Made by a program: the position numbers and the translations under genes
Notes under the pieces: generated by a model
Databases searched by the model: none
What the model saw: the letters and a program-made list of their open reading frames with translations, nothing else
What the model was told of the DNA's origin: nothing
Assembly: GCA_027600665.1 (NCBI GenBank)
Contig: JADGJL010000029.1
Coordinates: 1-64,000 of the forward strand
Direction: 5' to 3'
Length of the DNA: 64,000 bases
From: Irineochytrium annulatum
Lineage: Eukaryota; Chytridiomycota; Chytridiomycetes; Chytridiales; Chytridiaceae
Part shown: positions 32,552 through 42,663 of the stretch, piece after piece
How the letters are laid out: the number at the start of each line of letters is the position of its first letter
Numbering within the stretch: position 1 is the first letter of the stretch

Positions 32552-33669
32552 TCCCTTCGCTATCTCCTCTCTTCACTCGTTTTAAGGTCACTTATCCACT
32601 CCCCAGCTTCGAATAGCGATACCCAGCTTCGCATGCACCGTTGATTCCCATCACCTCCAACACGCTCAACCCTCCAGCACATCTCTCCTCTGCCCACCTT
32701 TGCACACTTCCTGCACTCCGTCGCCACGTCCTGCGGTAACGGGGTGTTCATCCTTGCTGCTTGCTGGTCGTTTGGGGTTCTAAGGAGGGGTGCTGCGCCT
32801 CAGTCGCTCGTAACTGGTGGTTGAGTCCGCGATGAATAGGCGGCGATGAAGGCGTCGGGTTCGGTGTTTGGTGGCCGATGCGATGTTGAACGAGGCGCGA
32901 TGACTTGGTGGGTGGGTTGGGGTGGAGATGCAAGGTCCCGCCTTTTCGATTTGGCTTCGAAGGCGGCGCTTTGGTCAGCACACAAGCCGCCCGAGAAGGC
33001 TATTTACTTGATGACAGTCGACTTACGTAAAGTAAAGCGGGTTCCCTCAACGAAGTCGGCAATGGGGCGATATGGGGGCGATCGGGATATCGGGATATCG
33101 GGATATATATCGTGTGGTGGTAATGCGAAGAAGCAGCGAAGGCTTCGAACGAGGTATATTTGCGATGTTTATACTAGCATTCAGTCATGGACAGTTCGAC
33201 AACCTTCGTCAGCAACGCCTACAGCAGAGCTGCAATAAGAGAATTAAGGGGAAGTTGTCAAGTTGGTACACGAGAAAAGTTCAAGAGCATCGCCTCATCA
33301 GGCAAACTCGTCCAATTGTCCGCACGCGGATGAAGCAGCCATCGTGGAGACCAGCTTCGCAAGTTCGGGGTCCTGAATCTCCGTTGCAGCCGGTGGTATG
33401 TTGCGAACATGGCCCGTCTATGAAGAGTAGAAGACTTACATACTTCGCAGGTTGGGCGGGGGTGAGGGATGGGTGCGATGGGAGTTTATTACTCAGGCAA
33501 GTGGCACAGTAGCAATGTCAGTCGCAATAATGTGTTGCGAACGACGAACAGTAGAAAATTCTGCAGATTTGCAAACAAGTCGACAAAGCATATGCTACTT
33601 ACTATAATGTCCTCACCACCGAAAAGTTACAAGAGTCTTAGGCGCAATAATTGACTTTGACAACAACAA
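32552..33669. other. Intergenic region
   Basis: About 1.1 kb without a supported gene. It contains a short tandem repeat (unit atcgggat) at 33081-33106. Confidence 0.45.
33081..33106. repeat. 8-bp tandem repeat, about three units
   Basis: Three copies of atcgggat in a row, followed by atatatatcg. Non-coding. Confidence 0.8.
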
Positions 33670-33741
33670 GGCCTGATGGTCTAGTAGCATGATTCCTCTT
33701 TCGGGTAGAGGAGGTCCCGGGTTCAATTCCCGGTCAGGCCC
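33670..33741 (+). tRNA. tRNA-Pro (anticodon CGG)
   Basis: A 72-nt cloverleaf with acceptor GGCCTGA/TCAGGCC and discriminator C. The anticodon stem CCTCT/AGAGG encloses loop TTCGGGT, anticodon CGG. The T arm is CCGGGTTCAATTCCCGG. There is no intron. A TTTTT terminator starts at 33744. It differs from tRNA-Pro(UGG) at 17917-17988 only at wobble position 34. Confidence 0.95.
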
Positions 33742-34324
33742 CATTTTTGTACTCGCCCTAATTTTTTTTTGGCGTTCAGGCTCGCGGTTCTAAATGACAA
33801 TCGGAACTTTCATCGTCCCAAGCTTGCTAACCACACGCATGTAAATTGCCGCTACCTTCCTTTCCCACCGATACTTAACTTTAAGGCTCGAATTTTAATG
33901 CTGAGCGTAAGAGCCTTTTCATCACGCCGATCTGGCGACAACTGATTTTACTCAAGGAGGAAGTCCCGGTCGACGGACATTACGTGTTCCAATAAACTTG
34001 TCTTGCCAACGGCATCGAAGCTTTACAGACGGCATTGCGCCCGACCCCGGGCGGCGCTTGAACGGGCATTGCCAGGATCACGATAGACACGTGTGGCCGG
34101 GGTTGGACGCGGGGTGGCAACGACGCGAGCGCGTGACGCCCGGAGCGGGCCTGAAGTACTGACCAGTATGGCTTAACAATTCGCTCTGCGTGGAGCCCGG
34201 GCCTTGGTGGACATATTTGTTTGGCGGGGTATGGTGAGGTGGTAAGTTGGCGAGATCTGCCTGATGTCAATTTCCCGTGCTTTGAGGACCAGCATCAAGC
34301 TCGACTTGAAGCCGCGAAGCCGCG
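33742..34324. other. Intergenic region
   Basis: Between tRNA-Pro(CGG) and the next plus-strand gene. Nothing recognised apart from the pol III terminator. Confidence 0.4.
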
Positions 34325-36367
34325 ATGGACGAGACCGACACCGAGACGGACCTAGTGGATCTGAAGGCGTTCGGCCCGGACGACGAGTGGTGGGTGTCTC
34401 GGGTTCTGGATGCTGGGGACGGGGGGCCGGCCTATTGAATGAAAGCGGTCGGCGTGAGGACGTGCCAGGGGAGATGGAGTACGGATTAGAAGTGGAGGCG
34501 GCGCTGTGGAACCCTTACTGCTACTCGACTACGCTGATGTGGGGCAGACGAAGCGCGGGGGGCTTTGTAGCAATCAACGCGAGGTGGACTCTGGAACTGA
34601 CCTGCTCAGTGCCCCACCGCGTAGTCGAGAAGATCATGTCTTCCTGAGCAGAAACAGGTGACGCGGAAAGCGTCGGCAGCTAGTTGGGCAATAGCCGAAG
34701 GAATGTAAGCTGACGCTGCATTCTCGTGCAGGCTTGTTATCCCGGCAACCACGTCGGCGACACCCCTATCCGGAACGGAGCTCGTGCTGGACTGGCTGAA
34801 GCTTGACGATGGCCCCGCGACGACGCCGTCCCTCCTCGCGTCCTTCTCGTCGTCGTTCCTGCCTTTAACGGACAACGACACGGTCCCTGATGCGCCCGTG
34901 CCTCGGCCTCGGCCAATGTCGGCCGCGTTCCCGAAGGCTGCGTCCGCGCATGCACTTGCAGACGATTGGTCGCCTCCACCAGCGCGTCGCGCCTCCATCA
35001 GCGGCCTGCCACGATCTCTCCCCACACCCACGACGAGACGATACGGCTCACCCTCAGCGCCAACCTCGACGACGCAGGTCACAAAGCCAACACAGCCAAC
35101 TCGGTCAAGTCTTGATCTGGGAAGACCGCCCCTCAGCGCTGCCACGGCGTCAGCCCGGAAGGGTCTTGTGTGGACGTCGGCAAAGTCGGCCAGCCCGCGA
35201 CCCCAAACCTCGTCGCCCTTCTCCCGCCCGGTCCCCGCAAAGTCGGCCTTCGCGACCCGCGACGCCTCGTCCCGTCCCCCGTTGTCGGCGCAGTCGCGCA
35301 AGCCGCTAGCGCCCCCGATATGCACCTCCGAGATCTATACGCCCCAGCAGCCGCCGACCCCGTCATCGTTCTACCACCCTGGCGCGCTCACCTCCGCCTT
35401 CAGCCCCGAGAAGACGTCCCCAACGACACCGCCGCGGTCGTCCTCCTTGACTCGGCAGCGCAAACCGTCACCTCCATGCACCTCCGCTGCTGCCGCCTCC
35501 CCGACACTCGGCTCCATTTCTGGCACCGATAAACCCACTACGACCTCGCCCCGGTCATCATCTTTGACAAGGCGAAGCGCACCCTCGCCGTCAGGCGCGG
35601 CCGCTCCCGCCGCCTCCCCGACGCGTCGGAACCTCGCTATCTTCTCAGCAAAGCCTCCAATGACACCGTCACGCGCATCGCCCCAATCAACGCCCACACG
35701 CTCATACCTGCACACGACGCCAACGCGATCATCGCCCCAGCGCGCAATACCGTCGTCCCCATCCGCAGCATCCGCCTCCACCATCTCGCACTCCACAGGC
35801 GCGCTCGCCTCCTCACCGTCCCTTACCGCTGCACGCCGCCCCGCGACCCCAACCAGCATCCCGATGGCCCGTACGTCCTCCGCGACCTCGGTCGCATCCA
35901 CGGGCTCCTCCGGCTCCGCCCTGCCCAGACCGAGATCGGCGTCCTTCATCGCGCGCGGCGGCGGGTCCGTCGGCGCCGTCGGGGCCGTCGGGCTGCACTA
36001 CGATACCGCCGGATCGCGATCCGGCAGCGTGGCGCGCGGGTCCGCGCCGGAGCTGAGGGCCGGCGGCGGTGGATGGACAGACGGGTTTGGGCGGGATGGC
36101 GCCGGAGGATCGAGCGGGACGCTGGCGGAGGACGGCCAGGAGCGCGGGAGAGGAAGGTCGAAGATACCGGGGCCGCAGCCGTCCATCCGAGGGGCGAGCG
36201 CGAGCGCGGGGTCGGTTGGCGTTGGGAGGAGTGGAATTGCGGTACCAACGGGGAGGAGTGGGGCTGTTTACAGGATGCCGTCGGCATCGAGGAGCATCGT
36301 GGGGATGAGTGGCAGTGGAGGCATCAGGGGGAGCTCGCCGGCGATTGGGGGAGCGGTGCGGCAATGA
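34325..36367 (+). CDS. Uncharacterised Ser/Thr/Pro/Ala-rich disordered protein
   Basis: Three exons (34325-34389, 34469-34657, 34732-36367) give 629 residues. The N-terminus is acidic (MDETDTETDLVDLKAFGPDD). A short region around residues 60-125 looks more ordered (AVEPLLLLDYADVGQTKRG, TELVLDWLKLDDGP). The remaining ~500 residues are low-complexity, rich in Ser, Pro, Thr, Ala and Arg, with many SP and TP sites (for example RSSSLTRRSAPSPS) and a Gly-rich C-terminus with short RSG/GRSG motifs. No domain is recognised. The basic, SP-rich composition is like many cytoskeleton-associated or signalling scaffolds, but this is only a resemblance. The two small upstream exons were chosen because their splice sites join in frame. 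The large exon is well supported by codon use. Confidence 0.6.
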
Positions 36368-36729
36368 TTCTATAAGCACCATATTTATCTATCTTATTGT
36401 TATTTCGTGTGACTGCGTTCGCAGTTTTTTTTGGACTTTGTTAGCAGATTACGACTCTATGCGTGCCTATCGAGTGACATACAGCTAGCGCGTTATTAAT
36501 CAAAGAAGCGTGACACTTTTTTTTGTGGCCCAACCTGATACAGGAATGCTTCAGCTCCGACCCCTTTGACAACCTTTCGGGTGGTAGCAAGATCGAAGAC
36601 CAACATCGGACGTTCTCGTTGTCGTCGTCATGCAGGGTGAACGGAGAGCGGAGGCGGACCAGGGAACCCTCCCACGACCTCCATGTCGGCCTGTTATAAA
36701 CGCGGGTTGGATTTACGCGCCGATCCCTG
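36368..36729. other. Intergenic region
   Basis: 3' flank of the disordered protein gene and promoter side of the EXORDIUM-LRR gene. Contains an 8-T tract near 36425. Nothing else is recognised. Confidence 0.4.
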
Positions 36730-39700
36730 ATGTCGTCCGCCGTCATGGCCCTGGTCCTGGCCGTCATCCTGGCCCTCATCCTCCCGCAGGCACATTCGTC
36801 CCGCTCTCGTGCTCCGTCCTTCACGCTGAAGCCATGGCTCGAATCCGAGCACCGGGCACGCGGCGGATGGGTCCACGTTGACGCCCGCCCGCGCCTGGCT
36901 CAGCTTGAACGGGCCACGCTGAATGCCTCCACTTCCTCCTCCTCGACGGAGACCAAGGACTTCGCCGTGGCCGGAAACGTGCGGCGCCAGAATCCCGAGC
37001 AGGCTACCGACGGCACATGGTCGTACTTCTCGTACCAAAACTACACGATGGACCCGCTCCGCTACTCTGGTGGATACTTAATGACGTCTCAGGTTGACGT
37101 CTACCTCATCTGGTACGGCAAGTGGACGGCCAAGCGGATGGCGTCGGCGAAGGCTTTCATCAACGACATGTCGTCCCACTCGTACTGGGGCGTCGTGAAG
37201 CAGTATGGCGTCGTGGGAAGCCTGGGAGTGGCGGGTGTGTACGAGGATCCGCATTACATGCAGGGGATAAACATCAATGGAATCTATGGAGGCACCTACA
37301 ACACGTCAGGCGATATCATAAATTACGCTGTAAAAACGGGAAAGATCGCGCAGCAGCCTTTTGCAATGTATGCCGTGATGATGGACACGGCCGCTTCTTC
37401 CGTCGAGCTCTGTATTGAGGGCGGTTGCCGTATGTTTCTTGTATTTTGATTGTCAACGTCGATGTTGAACACCGGACACTTTACAGAACAGCACTACCTA
37501 AATTGGTTCGAGGACGGATCAACCTACCAGCTCATTGATGCCCCCTCGGTTGCCGTTTGCTCGTGTTCGTCGGGTTTGCCGGATAGCCTGAGTCCCAGTG
37601 GAGACGCTGCCATGGATGATACGCTCTCTGGCCTTATTCATGAAATTATTGAGACTGGTGAGTTTGGTAAACGTTCAACAATAGCAAGCATTCCCTGCAT
37701 GTTAACAAAGTTTCGGTGATCAAGTCACCGACTACGACAACTATTACGGTTGGCTTGACCTTGAGAACAACGAGATTATGGACAAATGCTATGCAGACTA
37801 CGGACCTACGTTCCAAAACGCGTCGATTGTTTACAACCTCGACTTGCCGGTTGCGGGCAAGTGAGTATCGCATTGCTCTTGAAATGGCGAGACTTACGTA
37901 ATAAATAGATTTTTTATCCAATCCATTTGGGATAATGAGCGGGACGGTAGGAATGATTCTTTAACGTACACTGCACGCACGTCTCTAATTAGAACCTACG
38001 TGTAGGTTGCTTCCTTACGTCGGCTAACTACACCCCGCCAGCCCCTTATATCCAGCCCGTCGTTCCGCCATCTCAGATCCAGCTCCGCGGCAACATGACG
38101 GACTGCCAGGTGCTCGCACTCTCTTTCCCGACTATCAATTTCGGCGCCGACTGCTGCCAATGGTCATCGACAAAAGGGGAGGGCATCGTGAGCTGCGACA
38201 AAAAGAAGAGCGTCACACAGCTGACCATTGCCAACGAAGGACTGAATGGGACGCTGCCAGCCATGTTGTCGACGTTGTATAATTTGCAATACCTGTGAGT
38301 TCTCGCCTTGTCAACTTGCGTTTACCCGATCTAACACCGGACGATAGCAACCTGTCCCACAATGCACTCCACGGCGACGTGCCGGCGTCCTACGCGTGGA
38401 ACGATCTCTCCTCACTAGACTTAAGCTTTAACAAGTTGAGTGGCTCGCCCGTCAACCTGCAATACCTGACTACCCTCGGGAGTTTGTAAGCTACATTGCT
38501 TCATATGTCAAGACCTAAACATTTTTCAGGTATCTAAACGACAACAACTTTACGGGCAACCTGGCGGATTACTCAAGATTTTCGTACGGGATTGGCGTCA
38601 TGTAAGCTATGTTTCCCCCTCGCCCTAATCGATGTGATCAAAATTCTCACGAAAATTAGAAACTTGGGCAACAACCACTTTTACGGCTCAGTCCCCGATT
38701 GGCTCGGCTCGGTGCCCTTGTACGAGGTCTATCTGCACAACAACAACCTCACAGGTCCGATCCCGCCCTCGCTCGCTCTGTCGACCTGCAACATTATGTG
38801 AGCTGCACACCAGTGACATACTCCCGATACTCTGCTAACCGCAACAAAACCAGCGACCTATCCTACAACCACCTCTCCGGACCCCTCCCCTCCGCCCTCG
38901 TCAACCTCGCCCTCCAGGGCTACATCGTGTGGTTCAACCTCGAGGGCAATTACGGCCTCACCGGCACGATCCCATCGTCCCTTGCCGGCATCGCCAGCTT
39001 CCCGAACACGGGTGCCATCTCGTTCGTCGCCGAAACGACGAGCATCGTGTATAGCTGCACGCACGACACGTGCGAGGAGGGCGCGCCGATGGGGTTGCAT
39101 TGTGGGCCGTGCGAGAGGGTCGTTACGGCGCTGGACGCGTGGTGTGGGAGCATGTGGTGGGATGTAATTTGCGTAAAAGAGGTGGAGATGCATTGCAATC
39201 GGACCTGTGTAAGTATCGCTAAACCTATTTCTCTTTCCATTTCTGGGTTGCTACCAATCAGCCGCTCCCTTTGCGAGTTAATGCTGTAACATTGCTCTTT
39301 CTCCCCTCAGACTCCACCTAATGTCGGAAAAACGATGTCACTGCCCCCCTCGTATGCGCCGTGCGCACACGACGTTTGCGTCCCCGGCGCGGCGCTGGAT
39401 ATGAGCTGCAGCCCGTGCGCTAACAACGTGACGTCCTCGGACTATATTTGCGGACTCGTCGCATGGGATCTCACGTGCGTCCACGAGGCCGAGGAGTACT
39501 GCGGGATTACATGCGTGAGTGTCTATCCTTGTCAATTCATTAATTTCGCCGCTTATTGAATTGAAATTGTAACAATGACACAACACACAGCCGCAGACTG
39601 CGACCGCGACCGCGGCGGACAACTACAAGGCACCCGCGAGTGTTCGACAAGTTGGCCAAACCGATTGCGGTCTGCTTATGCAGGCATTCCCGAGCCTCCA

Positions 39701-41088
39701 CTACGACTCAGGATGCTGCAATCTTAGCCCGAAAGAGCTCATCTGCGATAGCAATGGATCCATTACATACCTGTATGTATAGGATGACGCTGCGCAATTT
39801 TTTACGACTCTTCCTGGAACCCAAGCATTGACGCATTCCGTTTTTAAGATCTCTCCACGGACGCGCTCTCAGCGGCCCTATCCCGACTCAAATTGCCTCC
39901 TTGACGTCAATCACCTACCTCGACCTCTCATCGAACTCCCTCACGGGCGATATGTCGCCTCTCCTCGCGCTGAAAAACATCACCAATATCAACCTTGCCT
40001 ACAACGGCCTCACCGGAACCTTACCGCAAGGGCTTGGTAACCTGACGAACCTCAAGTCCCTCAACGTGAGCTCGAACGAGCTCCAAGGGGCCTTGCCGAC
40101 GTCGTTCGGGAACCTGATGCGGCTTGCGACGCTGTAAGTCCCTCCTATTATGCCGATCATCAGGTCGCGCTTGTTGACACGATGGATATTTTTAGGGACG
40201 TGTCGTGGAATAACCTTACAGGGCCGTTGACGGCGGACTTGAGTGGGATGATCAACTTGCAGAAACTGAACATGAGAGGCAACGCGATAACGGGCGTGAT
40301 CCCTGCCTGGTTGGAGTTTTGCTCCGGCCTCTCCTACCTAGATCTGGCGTCAAATCGATTCTATGGGACTATACCATCCTTCCTAGGGGAATTGACGCAG
40401 CTGCAAGTTTTGTAAGCTTCGCGTACATTGCTCGTATTGCGGCCAGTGATTTGATTCTTATTTCTCTCTGTCAGGCGGCTCTCGGACAATCGTCTCTCTG
40501 GCATCATTCCGGACTCCTTCGTGGACGCATACCTGCTTTGGGATCTGGAGATCGACATAAACGCCTTCAACGGACCAGTCGTCCCTATCGGCTTGGACCT
40601 AGACTACGTGATGTAAGAAGTAGCTCTTTAAAAGGCAGACGCTATAACATCCGACCCTAATTTCTTCACCGTTTTGCAGATACGACGTCGGCCGAGTCCT
40701 CTACCAGAAGGAGCCCGTCGGCAACTGCAGCCACGGTTTTGCAAACGTCGGCGCGCCTCTTCAGCCGGATTGCGGTCCTTGCGTCGAGACCGTAGTAAAG
40801 AATGACGCGTTCTGTAGTAATGTCGCGTGGGACTCCATCTGCGTCTCGCAGGCCGCCACGTGCCCAGCGCCAACCAAGGCGCCCGCGAGAGGGTTTGTGG
40901 CGACTGCAGTGGCGACCGGCACCCCGATGGCAGTGTTCGTTACCACGTCCGTGAAGAGTGGACCGGGACCGAAGGTGACGGCGGGGTCACCACTTGTGGT
41001 TAAAAGTAGTTCAAAACGGGTTGGCGTCTCGAGGTTGATGCTGGCGGGTTGCTTATACTTCCTTTTGGCGGCAACTGTGCAGATGTAG
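36730..41088 (+). CDS. EXORDIUM/PHI-1 domain protein with two LRR blocks and Cys modules, C-terminal anchor
   Basis: Fifteen exons (36730-37429, 37487-37657, 37725-37860, 37909-37946, 38006-38294, 38348-38485, 38530-38601, 38660-38797, 38854-39208, 39311-39514, 39591-39772, 39849-40133, 40196-40411, 40475-40612, 40680-41088) give 1156 residues. A signal peptide covers 1-24. An EXORDIUM (phosphate-induced protein 1) domain spans ~95-352: VDVYLIWYGKW, CIEGGCQQHY, LSGLIHEIIETVTDYDNYYG, FFIQSIWDNERDGC. Then an LRR cap (DCCQWSSTKGEGIVSC) and plant-type LRRs (~420-590), two Cys modules (~628-747), a second cap (SGCCNLSPKELICDSNGS), a second LRR block (~808-1020), a third Cys module (~1035-1085), a Ser/Thr/Lys-rich stalk and a hydrophobic C-terminus (LMLAGCLYFLLAATV) that suggests a GPI or membrane anchor. 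Likely a cell-surface protein; ligand and role unknown. Confidence 0.88.
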
Positions 41089-41606
41089 GCGTCTTATGGG
41101 CTCTTCAAAGAAGAAAACCTGGGTTAATAGCTTGTAGAGTGTAGATGACAGCTCTATATCACAGTGTACAGTAATAGTAAACAAATTCGTGCACAATCAA
41201 CTTCGTCATCAGAGACATGGTAGTTGGAACATGCTCGACAATGGTTATTGTGACCGTGTCTCATGTGGTCAGCTGCAACAATGATTCGAGCGGCTAGGTG
41301 ACGGCAAGATAATGGAATTGCACAGTATATTCACGGTCATCGTTTTGCATTAAAGTCTGTGGTTTTTTTTTTTTTGGTTAAAGGGTAAGACTGAAGAGGA
41401 GAGAAAGAGACTAAGCACATATGGGTGAGATAAAAAAGGGAAGCGTGAAGGCCAAATGAAGAAAAGTGCAGATAGATATGAAGCCCTACAGCGGTATCAG
41501 AATAAAACTTGTCCAACCACAGAGGACGGACGCGAGGGTGTGGCACGGATGATGTATACGAGAGAACTACGAAACTCTGGCGAACCAACGGGGTGGAGTA
41601 TCAACC
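41089..41606. other. Intergenic region between convergent genes
   Basis: Between the 3' ends of the EXORDIUM-LRR gene (+) and the NPC2-like gene (-). A 12-T run sits near 41363. Nothing else is recognised. Confidence 0.4.
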
Positions 41607-42279
41607 TCAGAACCGAACGTTGGCGTTAACGCAGGCAATGCTCTGCTTGTCGGCGGTGTATAGGTCGATGTGAGCGGTGTAGCGTCCCTGTAACACCAAG
41701 GTCAGAATCGCAGCTATATTACCACAAATCGCGGGATACTCACGGGCGGCACCTCGGCCGGAACGGTGAAGGTGTGGCTCACGACCGTGTCACCCTTCGG
41801 CAGCGGGCAGCTCTTGCCTACAGATTTGATTTGCTCACAGAGGTCGAGCTCTGCCTCGACAAGCTTGATCGGGCCTAGCTTCACGGTGGCCTACATGAAG
41901 GAAAATGACGGGTTAAAAACACATACAGGAGATTCTGCATGGGTGGCACAACCGTCTATCCCTCTGCCGACCTCCGCACCCACCCTCGAACGAACTCCAG
42001 CAACGCCTAAATCAAGCCCAGGACACATACCCTCATCTTGGCGCCATCAGTCACTTCCTCCTTTAGGACTCCAACCACTGTGATGGTGGTGAGGTCACCC
42101 CGGTGGACGGGGTCGGGGTTGACGGTGAGGGACGTCAGCGTCAGGAGATCGGTGGCCGCCGAGCCGCAGTTGGAAATGGACGGGAGGTCCGCACGGGAGA
42201 AAAGGCGAGGCACCTCAGCGACGGCCAAGCTGGACGAGGCCAGGACGGCCGAAAAGACCACACCCCGGGAGAAGACCAT
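41607..42279 (-). CDS. NPC2/ML-domain lipid transfer protein
   Basis: Three exons (42279-42031, 41890-41744, 41687-41607) give 158 residues. A signal peptide is visible at 1-21 (FSAVLASSSLAVA). The ML domain follows: ISNCGSAATDLLTLTSLTVN, PVHRGDLTTITVVGVLKEEV, ATVKLGPIKLVEAELDLCEQ, GKSCPLPKGDTVVSHTFTVP and GRYTAHIDLYTADKQSIACV ending NANVRF. Six cysteines are placed as in NPC2 and the fungal phosphatidylglycerol/phosphatidylinositol transfer proteins. These secreted or vacuolar proteins bind sterols or phospholipids. Length and order are typical of the family. Confidence 0.93.
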
Positions 42280-42663
42280 CTTCAGGGATCGGTGCGGGGA
42301 GGCGGGAAGGGGGGGGGCGACGCCCAGGTCGGGTGGCCGGGTGATGGCACGCACGGGATGGGATGGTCGAGGCGGAGGCGCGGCACAAAAAGGTTTCAGA
42401 TGACTGAATTGTGATTTCCTCCATCGAGTCTGCATTGCTTGCATATGCTGCATATTTGCTAACGACTCCGACATGTAAGAAATTCTATTGTATTCAAGAA
42501 GCCGCAAAATAAAATCTAGTCCTCGAGCCAAAAACTAACACTAAAGGTCATGGAATCCAAGGAACCAACAAGAACAGGGATATGTGCAGCAATGCCGGAG
42601 GCAACGAGAAAAATAAAAGGGGGTGAGTGGTGGAAGCATAAAACAAGCAGGGTCCGATTCCAA

